From contig NZ_JAJQQS010000005.1 of the NCBI RefSeq assembly GCF_021228125.1, positions 124,001 through 188,000 on the forward strand: 64,000 nucleotides of DNA, written 5' to 3'. The notes beneath the pieces are model-generated. The model was given only the letters and a program-made list of their open reading frames with translations, had not been told where the DNA came from and ran no database searches. Below, in pieces: positions 7,514-15,146 of the stretch (position 1 is the first letter of the stretch; each line of letters opens with the position of its first letter). A program made the position numbers and the translations under genes. The DNA comes from Streptomyces albireticuli. GTDB lineage: Bacteria; Actinomycetota; Actinomycetes; Streptomycetales; Streptomycetaceae.

Positions 7514-8578
7514 TCAGTCCGCCGGTGGCTCGGCCGGGCGCTCCACCACCAGGCACGACCAGGTGAACCCGGCGCCCGCGCTGAAGACCAGCGCCCGCTC
7601 GCCGGGTGCCAGCGTGCCCGCGCGCACCAGCCCGGCCAGGCCCGCGGCCGAGTCGCCGGCGCCCAGGTGCCCGGTGTCGCGCCCGGGGTCCAGCAGGGCG
7701 GCGGCGATCGTCCCGGACAGCACCGGGATCCACGACTCGTTCAGGGACTTGAGGCCGAACCGCGGCAGGACCGCGTACCGCAGGCGCGGGTCGTCGGGCG
7801 CGGTGCCGGCGTCGCGCAAGGCGGCCGTCACGACCTCGCGGATCGCCGCCTCGTTCGTCGCGTTGAAGCCGTCGCTGCCCCACTCGGTGAGGTACGCGCG
7901 TTTGGTGGCGCGCATGTCCACCCGCTCGCGGACGGTGCGGGCGGCGGGGGCGAAGGGGTCCGTGCCCCGGTGCATGGCCTCCAGCTCCGGGGCGGCGACC
8001 GTGGCGACGGACAGCAGGACCAGCGGGTCCCGCGGCGTGGCGGGCACGGTCAGCAGCACGGCCGTACCGGCGTCGCCGTAGACGACCCCGTAGTCCCCGG
8101 CCCACCGGTCGAAGCCCGGTCCCGCGAAGCGGTCGCCCGTGGTCAGCAGCCCCCTGCGCGGGGTCCCGGGCCGGCTCGCGCGCGCCGCGGCCAGCCAGGC
8201 GGCGGTGAGTTCCACGGCCGCCGAACCGCCGTTGCACACCTGCTGGACGCCGACCGGCAGGGCGTCGTGCGCGCCGAGCCGCGCGGCGATGTAATGGGCG
8301 GGCGACCACAGGTCGTGCCCCTGGTAGTACATCCACGCGTGGCACACCATGTCGAGGTCCCCGGCCGCGACACCGGCCGTGGCCAGCGCCGTGCGCGCCG
8401 CCTCCACCGCCATGTCGGGGGCGGGGACGTCCTCGGACGCCGGGACCGTGTCATGGCCCAGCTCACGGGCCGCGCGGGCGCGCAGCCTCCCGTCCCCGAC
8501 GGCGTCGGACGCCCGCTCCCGCCCGTCGGGCAGCCAGAGCTCAGCGGCCGTGATCCCCACGGCCTCCACCGGTCTCAT
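7514..8578 (-). CDS. Ketosynthase III-like enzyme (FabH/CerJ/ChlB3 family)
   Basis: I chose the ATG at 8578 (MRPVEAVGITAAELW), which follows GAGGGGGC. It gives 354 residues, close to the usual 330-350. The active-site Cys is Cys115 in GVQQVCNGGSAAVEL. The position of the family's catalytic His appears to be LPRFGLKSL (Arg273), and the GNTSAA motif of FabH reads GAGDSAAG (Asp309). By eye this resembles the acyltransferring branch (CerJ-like, Cys-His-Asp) more than housekeeping FabH, but the His is missing. It may prime the pathway by loading an acyl-CoA onto the ACP, or may transfer an acyl group to a small molecule. It is the first gene of the leftward operon, divergent from the acp-KS operon. 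Confidence 0.82.
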   Translation of the reverse strand: MRPVEAVGITAAELWLPDGRERASDAVGDGRLRARAARELGHDTVPASEDVPAPDMAVEAARTALATAGVAAGDLDMVCHAWMYYQGHDLWSPAHYIAARLGAHDALPVGVQQVCNGGSAAVELTAAWLAAARASRPGTPRRGLLTTGDRFAGPGFDRWAGDYGVVYGDAGTAVLLTVPATPRDPLVLLSVATVAAPELEAMHRGTDPFAPAARTVRERVDMRATKRAYLTEWGSDGFNATNEAAIREVVTAALRDAGTAPDDPRLRYAVLPRFGLKSLNESWIPVLSGTIAAALLDPGRDTGHLGAGDSAAGLAGLVRAGTLAPGERALVFSAGAGFTWSCLVVERPAEPPAD

Positions 8579-8934
8579 CTCGTAAGCCCCCTCAGACCTG
8601 CCGGCCGTCGTCCCTGTCGGCGGGACGTCCGCCGTGACAGGGCGATCGTGGTGAAAGGGTGCCGGTGAATCCACCCGTGATCACGCGATTGCCCCTTAGG
8701 GAAGGCCGGTTGCGGCTCGTCGGACACATGCCGATGCCACTTTGGGGGTGCTTGCCGATGCCGCCGCGTTGGAGCTTCGATTCAGGTCGACCGGTCGGAA
8801 CCGGTCCGATGCCCGGCTCGGTCCGCGGCACACATCGGCTGCCGTTCGGGCACCGAAGGCACCTGCCGACGCCCGTCGGCGGCCACCGGCATCAGCCGGG
8901 CATCGGCGCGAACTCACTGTGCGAAGGGGGAAAA
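8579..8934. promoter_or_regulatory. Divergent control region of the acyl-ACP cluster
   Basis: These 356 bp between two divergent operons contain no plausible gene. The heptamer GCCGATG occurs in one orientation at 8730 and 8754 (24 bp apart, both as GCCGATGCC) and in the opposite orientation as CATCGGC at 8833 and 8901. Other notable strings are the palindrome GTGATCAC near 8677-8684, two ACCGGT palindromes near 8795-8811 and two CGGTCCG repeats about 15 bp apart. These could be operators for one or more regulators. I cannot assign -10/-35 boxes with confidence. Confidence 0.55.
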
Positions 8935-9210
8935 ATGAGCGACGCCATCATTTCCGAGGAGCTCCGGGCCAAGGTCCGGGCGATCGTCGGCGATGTCCTC
9001 GAGGTGGAGGACGACGGCGCCCTCACGGACGAGAGCAGCTTCGCCGACGACTTCGACGCGGACTCGCTGCTGGTCATCGAGATCTTCTCGCGCTTCGAGC
9101 GGGACCTCGGCATCAAGATCCCGCAGGAGGACCTCACCGAGCTGGACGACCTCCCGTCGGCCTACGCGGTGGTGGCGAAGCACAGCGCCGGCCAGGTCGC
9201 CGGTGTCTGA
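8935..9210 (+). CDS. Acyl carrier protein
   Basis: The 91-residue acidic helical protein carries the phosphopantetheine site DADSLLVIEIFSRFE, with Ser44 as attachment residue. The conserved downstream helix KIPQEDLTELDDLPSAYAVV is present. ATG follows AAGGGGGAAAA. It is the first gene of the rightward operon and overlaps the ketosynthase gene by 8 bp, indicating translational coupling and a dedicated carrier rather than the housekeeping AcpP. It should hold the growing acyl chain for the adjacent ketosynthase pair and the FabG-like reductase. No phosphopantetheinyl transferase gene is seen nearby, so activation must come from elsewhere. Confidence 0.92.
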   Translation: MSDAIISEELRAKVRAIVGDVLEVEDDGALTDESSFADDFDADSLLVIEIFSRFERDLGIKIPQEDLTELDDLPSAYAVVAKHSAGQVAGV

Positions 9211-10444
9211 GCGGAGCGACCGGCGGATCCGCCGGGTGGCCGTCACCGGGCTCGGGGCGGTGAGCGGACTGGGCCTGGGCGCCCGGGAGTTCACCGCCGC
9301 GATCCGCGAGGGGCGCGGCGGCATCGGTCCGGCCGGGCAGTTCGACACCACCGGTTTCGACCACACCCTGGCCGGCGAGGTCACTGACTTCGACCCCGCC
9401 GCCCTCCTGGAGCGGCTGGACCACCGGAAGTGGGGCCGCAGCGGGCAGTTCGCCGCCGCGGCCGCCCGGATGGCGGTCGAGGACGCCGGGCTCACCCCCG
9501 GCGCCCTCGCCGCCGGCCGCACGGCCAGCTGCTTCGGCACCACCAACGGCGAGTCGCAGGTCCTGGAGCGGCTCGCCACCCAGCGGGTGCGGCAGGGCGT
9601 CGCCCATCTCGACGCCGCTCTGGCGGGCCAGGCCGACGCCGGGCGGATCGCCACCGCCGTCAACCACGAACTCGGCCTGACCGGTGAGGCGCTGACCCTG
9701 GGCACCGCCTGCGCGGCGGGCAACTACGCCGTCGGCTACGGCTTCGACCTGGTCAGCACCGGTGAGGCGGACGCGGTGCTGTGCGGCGGCGCCGACGCCT
9801 CCAACCGGGCCACGCACGCGGGCTTCCACCGGCTCGGCGCGCTCGCCGCCGACGTGCCCCGCCCCTTCGACGAGCACCGGGACGGCATCGTCACCGCCGA
9901 GGGCGGCGCGGCGCTGCTCCTGGAGCCCCTGGAGTCCGCGCTCGCCCGTGGCGCCCGCGTCTACGCGGAGGTGCTGGGGTACGGCATGACCTGCGACGCG
10001 CGGCACATGACCAATCCGCACGGCCCCTCCATCGCCGAGTGCGTCCGGCGCGCCCACCGCGCGGCGGGCGTCAAGCCGGAGGAGGTCGACTACATCTGCG
10101 CCCACGGCACGGGTACCCCGGCCAACGAGGCCGCCGAGGTCGCGGCCGTACGCGAGGCGTTCGGGGACACCACGCCGCTCCCGCCCATCAGTTCGGTGAA
10201 GTCGATGATCGGCCACACGATGGGCGCGGCGGCCGCCTTCGGCGCGCTGGTGTGCTGCGCGGCCCTGCACGAGGGCTTCCTGCCGCCGAGCGCGACCGTG
10301 CGCGACGTCGACCCGGCGCTCGGGCCCGGCCTGGACTGCGTGCCCGGGCGGGCGCGGGAGGCACGGCTGTCCATCGCCCAGAACCATGGCTTCGCCTTCG
10401 GCGGGAACAACGCCGTGGCGATCTTCGGGAGGTTCGACGCATGA
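9203..10444 (+). CDS. Beta-ketoacyl-ACP synthase (KAS II / KS-alpha type)
   Basis: The GTG at 9203 overlaps the end of the acp gene by 8 bp and gives 413 residues. The catalytic triad is intact: Cys170 in GTACAAGNYAVGYG, His301 in CAHGTGTPANEA and His338 in SVKSMIGHTMGAAAA, with Lys333. The N-terminal VAVTGLGAVSGLGLG and DGIVTAEGGAALLLE are also typical. It should condense malonyl-ACP with the starter chain. The next gene, overlapping by ATGA, encodes a degenerate partner, so the two probably form a KS/CLF heterodimer like those of type II polyketide and highly reducing type II systems. No cyclase or aromatase is present, favouring a linear, reduced chain over an aromatic one. Confidence 0.9.
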   Translation: MSERSDRRIRRVAVTGLGAVSGLGLGAREFTAAIREGRGGIGPAGQFDTTGFDHTLAGEVTDFDPAALLERLDHRKWGRSGQFAAAAARMAVEDAGLTPGALAAGRTASCFGTTNGESQVLERLATQRVRQGVAHLDAALAGQADAGRIATAVNHELGLTGEALTLGTACAAGNYAVGYGFDLVSTGEADAVLCGGADASNRATHAGFHRLGALAADVPRPFDEHRDGIVTAEGGAALLLEPLESALARGARVYAEVLGYGMTCDARHMTNPHGPSIAECVRRAHRAAGVKPEEVDYICAHGTGTPANEAAEVAAVREAFGDTTPLPPISSVKSMIGHTMGAAAAFGALVCCAALHEGFLPPSATVRDVDPALGPGLDCVPGRAREARLSIAQNHGFAFGGNNAVAIFGRFDA

Positions 10445-11724
10445 CCCTGACGACGGCCCCGCGCGGCACGGGCGGGACGACGGACCCGTGGGCCCGAGAG
10501 CGGTCGGAGGTCCGGTCGGAGGCGCTGTTCCCGGTGCCCGCCGTGGACCTGCTCGGCTGCGCGGTCCACAGCGCGGCGGGCCCCGGCCTGGCCGCGCTCG
10601 GCGCGGCGCTGGAGGCGCCGTCGGACGGGCGGGCCCCGGGCGCCACGGACCCGGCGGACCTGCCGGCCGCCCCCGGTGACGTGCCGTACCCCCCGCTGGA
10701 CGTACGCCCGGCCGCCGGTTTCGACCCGGCCGCCGTCCTGGGCCGCAAGGGCCTGAGCCGGCTGACCCGTACGGACCTCCTGGGCCTGGCCACCTGCACG
10801 GAGGCGCTGGAGGCCGTGGGAGGGCTCGGCGGACCGGACAGCCTTACGGATCTTGATGGTTCGCCCGCGGCCGGTGAGACGGGTGTGGTGCTGGGCAGCG
10901 CGCTGGGCAGCGCGAGCGCCGTCGCGGAGTTCACCCGGGACACGCTCGTCCAGGAGCGCCCGTACCTGGTGAACCCGTCCGCCTTCCCCAGCACCCTGAT
11001 GAACTCGGCGGCGAGCCGGGCGGCCATCCGGCACGGCCTCACCGGGCTCAACGCGACGGTGTCGGGCGGCCCCCTGGCCTCCCTGCACGCGCTGCGCTAC
11101 GCCCGGAACGCGCTGGTGCGCGGCCACGCGCGGCAGTTGCTCGTGGGCGGCGTCGAGGAGCTCTCGCCGCACGGCGCCTGGGCCTGGCAGCGGGCCGGCG
11201 CGCTCGCCCCGGGCACCGCGCTCGGCGAGGGCTGCGCCGTCTTCGTCACCCGTCTGTCGCCGGGCCCCGCCCCTGATCTCGCCCCCGGCTCCGCCCCGGA
11301 GGCCGGTGCGGCGCCGCTCGCCCGGCTGCTCGCCTGCGACATCGGGTCCGCCGACCCGGAGGCGGGCCCCCTCGGCGTGGCCCGCAGGCTCGCCGACTGC
11401 GTGCGGGGCGCCCTCGCCCGCAGCGGGGTCACCCCCGAGGACGTCGCCGTGGCGGCCGTCGGCGCCGCCGGGCGGCGCGGCTGGGCCGCCGTCGAGGAGC
11501 GCGGGCTGCGCCAGGCGTTCGGGCCCGGCCCGGAGCCCTTCCGGCTGCGCGTGCAGCCGGTGCTGGGCGAGACCCACAGCGCGGGCGGCGCCCTTCAGCT
11601 CGCCGCGGTCCTGGCCCGCTGGCAGGGCCCGTCCACGGGGGCCGAACGCGCCGCCGTGATCACTTCGGTGGGCCACGACGGCTCCGTCGGCTGTGCCGTC
11701 GTCGTACGCCCCGAGTCCGCCTGA
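10441..11724 (+). CDS. Degenerate ketosynthase, chain-length-factor-like (KS-beta)
   Basis: The 427-residue protein has the thiolase fold of the preceding ketosynthase but has lost key residues. The nucleophile position reads NATVSGGPLASLHAL, with Gly where an active enzyme has Cys and classical CLFs have Gln. The HGTGT motif is replaced by VGAAGRRGWAAVEE. The Lys of SVKS is lost (QPVLGETHSAGGAL), though the last His remains. It starts with an ATGA overlap on the KS-alpha stop, implying equimolar production and a heterodimer that sets chain length. An unusual feature is a longer Pro/Ala-rich N-terminal segment. Whether it retains decarboxylase activity is unclear given the Gly. Confidence 0.82.
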   Translation: MTLTTAPRGTGGTTDPWARERSEVRSEALFPVPAVDLLGCAVHSAAGPGLAALGAALEAPSDGRAPGATDPADLPAAPGDVPYPPLDVRPAAGFDPAAVLGRKGLSRLTRTDLLGLATCTEALEAVGGLGGPDSLTDLDGSPAAGETGVVLGSALGSASAVAEFTRDTLVQERPYLVNPSAFPSTLMNSAASRAAIRHGLTGLNATVSGGPLASLHALRYARNALVRGHARQLLVGGVEELSPHGAWAWQRAGALAPGTALGEGCAVFVTRLSPGPAPDLAPGSAPEAGAAPLARLLACDIGSADPEAGPLGVARRLADCVRGALARSGVTPEDVAVAAVGAAGRRGWAAVEERGLRQAFGPGPEPFRLRVQPVLGETHSAGGALQLAAVLARWQGPSTGAERAAVITSVGHDGSVGCAVVVRPESA

Positions 11725-11742
11725 CCCCCGTCTGGAGAACCC

Positions 11743-12741
11743 ATGCACACCGCGACCGTTCACCCCGCCGACGAGGAGCTGTCCCGGCCGGCGCCCGCCT
11801 TCGAGCGGACCGTCCCGCGCGGGATGGTCCACCGCTGGGCCCTCTCCGAGGTGTTCCTGACCGACTCCGTCGGCGGGGACGACGCGCGCTTCACGGCCGC
11901 CGCCCAGCTGCCCCTGTCCCACGGCTACTTCCGCGACCACCCCGGCGCCGGCCGTGACTTCCACGACGCGCTGCTCGTCCTGGAGAGCTGCCGCCAGGCG
12001 GTGACCTACGCGGCCCACGTGCACGAGGACGTACCGCTCTCGACCACGTTCATGGTCACCTCCTGGTCCCTGGACGTGACCGACCCGGCCGCACTGGCCT
12101 GCGGAGAGCGCCCCGGCGAGCTGGTCGCCGAGGGCCGGGTCACCGACCGGCAGCGGCGCGGCGGCCGGCTGCGCCGCCTGGTCTTCGCCATGGACCTGCG
12201 GCTCGACGGGCGCCCCCTGGGCCGTCTGACCATGGACGTCAGCTGCACCCCGACCGACCAGTACCACGCGCTGCGCCGGATGCAGCGCGGCTCGGACGCC
12301 CCGACCGCCTTCACCCTGCCCGCCGACCCGGCGGGCGAGCCGGCCGCGCCCGCGGCCGTGGGCCGCCTCGACCCGGGCAACGTGGTGCTCGACGCGGTCC
12401 GCGGCACGGCCGACGGTGCCCTGGAAGCCGCCCTCAGCCCGCGCACCTTCCGCAACCGGAGCATGTACGACCACCCCTACGACCACGTCCCGGCGATGGT
12501 CTTCAGCGAGGCGGCGCGGCAGTGCGCGGCGCTCCTCGGGGGCGGCGCCGGGCAGGACCCCGGTCACGGCCCCGGCCGGGTGCTGCGGCTGGACGGCGAG
12601 TTCGCGAAGTTCGCCGAGCTGGACGAGCCGGTGCGCCTGGCCGCCGCGCGCGACCCGGAGGCGGGCGGTTCCGCTTCGTACCGGCTGACCGCGACGCAGC
12701 GGGAGGACACCGTGGCGCGGCTGACCATCACCCTCGGCTGA
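11743..12741 (+). CDS. AfsA/ScbA-family double-hotdog protein (butyrolactone-type synthase)
   Basis: The 332-residue protein has two AfsA-type hotdog repeats. Repeat 1 spans about 30-165, with SHGYFRDHPG and the helix LLVLESCRQAVTYAAH (Glu81, Arg84, Gln85). Repeat 2 covers about 200-330, with YDHVPAMVFSEAARQCAALL carrying the same E..RQ signature. Known members (AfsA, ScbA, BarX, MmfL) transfer a beta-ketoacyl group to dihydroxyacetone phosphate in making gamma-butyrolactone or furan signals. Some relatives may act as dehydratases or thioesterases. It sits 18 bp after the CLF-like gene and 69 bp before a HAD phosphatase gene. A phosphatase partner would fit a phosphorylated butenolide intermediate. 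No TetR-type butyrolactone receptor gene is nearby. Confidence 0.85.
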   Translation: MHTATVHPADEELSRPAPAFERTVPRGMVHRWALSEVFLTDSVGGDDARFTAAAQLPLSHGYFRDHPGAGRDFHDALLVLESCRQAVTYAAHVHEDVPLSTTFMVTSWSLDVTDPAALACGERPGELVAEGRVTDRQRRGGRLRRLVFAMDLRLDGRPLGRLTMDVSCTPTDQYHALRRMQRGSDAPTAFTLPADPAGEPAAPAAVGRLDPGNVVLDAVRGTADGALEAALSPRTFRNRSMYDHPYDHVPAMVFSEAARQCAALLGGGAGQDPGHGPGRVLRLDGEFAKFAELDEPVRLAAARDPEAGGSASYRLTATQREDTVARLTITLG

Positions 12742-12810
12742 CCGTCACGCTCGGCCGGCCCTCACACACCCGGCTGACCGCCCCCCTTTCCCACCCTCTT
12801 GGAGACCCGT

Positions 12811-13500
12811 ATGTCCACGGCCGCCCCCGGCATCGCCTTCTTCGACGTCGACGAAACGCTCATCACCCTCAAGAGCATGTTCGACTTCTACGACTTCTTC
12901 CTCGACTCGCTGGGCCACAGCGACGAGGAGAAGGAGCGGCTGAGCCGCGACGCGAGGGACCTGCTCACCCCCGGGCTCCCCCGCGAGCAGGGGAACCGTC
13001 TCTTCTACCGCCGCTTCGCCGGCTACGCCGTGGACCAGGTCGCGGAGACCGGCCGCCGCTGGTTCGACCACCACCAGGCGCGCGGCGGCCTCTTCCACGA
13101 CGACGTGCTGGCCGCGCTGCGCGCCCACCGCGCGGACGGCGTGGAGACCGTGCTCGTCTCCGGCTCGTTCCCGGCCTGTCTGGACCCGGTGGCCGAACAC
13201 GCGGGGGCCGACCGCCTCTACTCGACCGTGCTGGAGGCGCGGGACGGCCGCTACACCGGCGAGGTGCTACGGACGATGATCGGCGACGCCAAGGCGGAGA
13301 CCGCGCGCACCGTCATCGAGGAGCGGAGGGTCGCGGCCGGGGACTGCTTCGCGTACGGGGACCACGTCTCGGACCTGGACCTGCTGCGGCTGGTCGGCCA
13401 CCCCGTGGCCGTGGGCGCGCACCCGGCCGTCGTCGAGGAGGCGGAGCGCCTCGGCTGGCGGCGCCTGGCGGGCACGGCCGGCGCCGTCACGACGCCTTGA
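12811..13500 (+). CDS. HAD-IB family phosphatase, pathway-linked
   Basis: The 229-residue protein has all four HAD motifs: FFDVDETL (nucleophile Asp12, acid Asp14), VLVSGSF, the motif III Lys in GDAKAETA, and YGDHVSDLDLL. The cap is the helical IB type seen in serine-phosphatase-like and MmfP-like enzymes. I used the ATG behind TTGGAGACCCGT. It is the last gene of the acp-KS-CLF-afsA operon, so I infer that it removes the phosphate from an AfsA-type phosphorylated intermediate. A generic lysophospholipid or phosphoserine role cannot be excluded. Its 3' end overlaps the converging RsbW-like gene by 14 bp, so the two mRNAs could pair at their tails. Confidence 0.86.
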   Translation: MSTAAPGIAFFDVDETLITLKSMFDFYDFFLDSLGHSDEEKERLSRDARDLLTPGLPREQGNRLFYRRFAGYAVDQVAETGRRWFDHHQARGGLFHDDVLAALRAHRADGVETVLVSGSFPACLDPVAEHAGADRLYSTVLEARDGRYTGEVLRTMIGDAKAETARTVIEERRVAAGDCFAYGDHVSDLDLLRLVGHPVAVGAHPAVVEEAERLGWRRLAGTAGAVTTP

Positions 13501-13966
13501 GCAGCGCGCCCTCCCGCCACTTGAGGATCTTGTCGAAGCTGACCACCGCGCCCTGCCGCCCCGGGCGGTTCCGCACCCGGACGTGATCGGTGAGCGACTC
13601 GATCAGGAAGAGGCCCCTGCCGTGTTCGTCCTGGGCGGGGGCCGGGGTCCTGGTGCGGGTGGCGCGGGCGGGGCGCTGGGTGCGGCGGCGGTCGCGGGGG
13701 CGGGGCTGCTCGGGGAAGCCCGGCCCGGAGTCCGTGACCTCGATCCGGCAGGTGTCACCGTCGATGAACGCGGTGACCAGATAGCCCGTCGAGGAATCGC
13801 CGCCGTGTTCGACGGCGTTGGCGCAGGCCTCGCTGAGGGCGACCGACAGATCGTAGGAGATCTCGGGGTCGACACCCGCCGTCTCCATGGTGCCGACCAG
13901 CAGCCTACGGGCGAGCGGCACGCTCGCGGCCTCGCGTCGCAGATGGAGTGACCACCACATGCTCAT
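13487..13966 (-). CDS. RsbW-like ATP-binding protein (anti-sigma/regulatory kinase)
   Basis: The 159-residue single-domain GHKL ATPase resembles the many Streptomyces RsbW/SpoIIAB-like regulators. It shows the N-box ALSEACANAVEHG, G1 DSGPGFPEQ and G2 GRGLFLIESL. A basic Arg/Pro/Thr-rich insert lies between G1 and G2. ATG has an excellent AGGAGG site. Such proteins usually phosphorylate an anti-sigma antagonist or bind a sigma factor, but no sigma factor or antagonist gene is adjacent. It marks the border between the accessory segment and the conserved copper operon. The function is known only at family level. Confidence 0.82.
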   Translation of the reverse strand: MSMWWSLHLRREAASVPLARRLLVGTMETAGVDPEISYDLSVALSEACANAVEHGGDSSTGYLVTAFIDGDTCRIEVTDSGPGFPEQPRPRDRRRTQRPARATRTRTPAPAQDEHGRGLFLIESLTDHVRVRNRPGRQGAVVSFDKILKWREGALLKAS

Positions 13967-14202
13967 GCTCAGCCTCCTGGCCGCGGCTCGACATACCGAT
14001 ACGTATAGCCAGCAGCGGCGGCCCGTAAGCCTGCGGCGCGTGTGAGACCGCTCATTCGGACGATGCGGCGCGCGGGTGCGTCGGTGTATGGGGTGATACG
14101 CCGGGGTGCGCCGGAGCGCTCGCGGCCCCCTTCCGGCCGGGTGGCGGACGTGCGCCCCCTGCCGTAGGGAAGGAGTAAGGCCGGTGGGATGATGGCGCAG
14201 CC

Positions 14203-15030
14203 ATGCCTCACCCCGTCGCGCGCGCCGGCGCCGATCTGCGACTGATACGGGCCGCGGTGTTCACCGCGGTCTGTGTTCTGCTGTCCGCGGGCGGGCACGT
14301 GCTGGCCTCCTGCGCGAGCGTTCCGCTGTGGACGCTGGGCGCGGGCTGCGCGCTGGTGCTGGCGCTCGTCCTGCCGCTGGCCGGCCGGGAGCGTTCGCTG
14401 CCGGGGATCGCGGCCGGACTGGCCGTCGGCCAGCTCGCGCTGCACACCCTCTTCGGACTGGGCCAGCGGAGCGCCGGGGTGACCCCGGGCCAGGCGGCCT
14501 CCGAGGGGCGGCTGATCACCTTCGCCGCCAAGCTGATCTGCAACCAGCCGCACGCGATGTCCGCCGCCGACGCCCGCCGTGTGATCACGGACGCCGGGCT
14601 CGACCCCGCCGTGCACCCGATGCGGATGGGCGCCGTACCCCCGCCCGTCACCCCCGGAACGGGCGGCTCCACGCCCCTGGACCGGCTGCTGGACTCCCTG
14701 CTCGGCGCGCTGCCGCTCTCGCTGCCCATGCTGCTCGGCCATCTGCTCGCGGCGCTGGCCGCGGGCTGGCTGCTGCGGCGCGGGGAGATGGCGCTGTGGC
14801 GGGCGGTGTCGCTGTCGGGCCGCCCGGCGCGCGAGGTCGCGGAGGCGGCGCTCGTACGGTCGCTGCGCGCTGCCCTGACGCTCGTACGCGCCCTGTGGGA
14901 CCGCTCGGCCGGTGAGCCGCCGCGGGTCGCCCGGGGCCGGTCCGGGGACGAGGACCGCCCGGTGGTGGAGCCCGCGCTCCAGCGCTTCGTGACCCGGCGG
15001 GGACCGCCGCGCCTCACCCTCGCGGCCTGA
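14203..15030 (+). CDS. Membrane protein, first gene of the copper operon
   Basis: The 275-residue protein has about four to five hydrophobic segments: two closely spaced near the N-terminus (FTAVCVLLSAGGHVLA and LWTLGAGCALVLALVLPLAG), one around GLAVGQLALHTLFGLG, and one around LPLSLPMLLGHLLAALAAGWLL. A His-containing polar loop between them (CNQPHAMSAADARRV, PMRMG) could touch metal. I do not recognise an enzymatic domain. It is followed after 116 bp by the ycnI-like gene on the same strand, and I recall a similar unknown membrane gene at this position in other Streptomyces. A role in copper handling is inferred from context. Confidence 0.72.
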   Translation: MPHPVARAGADLRLIRAAVFTAVCVLLSAGGHVLASCASVPLWTLGAGCALVLALVLPLAGRERSLPGIAAGLAVGQLALHTLFGLGQRSAGVTPGQAASEGRLITFAAKLICNQPHAMSAADARRVITDAGLDPAVHPMRMGAVPPPVTPGTGGSTPLDRLLDSLLGALPLSLPMLLGHLLAALAAGWLLRRGEMALWRAVSLSGRPAREVAEAALVRSLRAALTLVRALWDRSAGEPPRVARGRSGDEDRPVVEPALQRFVTRRGPPRLTLAA

Positions 15031-15146
15031 CACGCGACGCACTCCGACGACCCGGCGGCACAGAGCACGGGACGGGAGGGCGGGCGCGCTGTCGCCGCAC
15101 GCGCGCGCGTATCCCTTCCGTTCCCTCCTGCCTGTGGAGTGTCCCC

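Noticed and set aside
10090..12567. 825-codon antisense frame across KS, CLF and afsA genes
   Set aside because: It spans three well-supported genes and has no recognisable domain. Third-position GC favours the plus strand.
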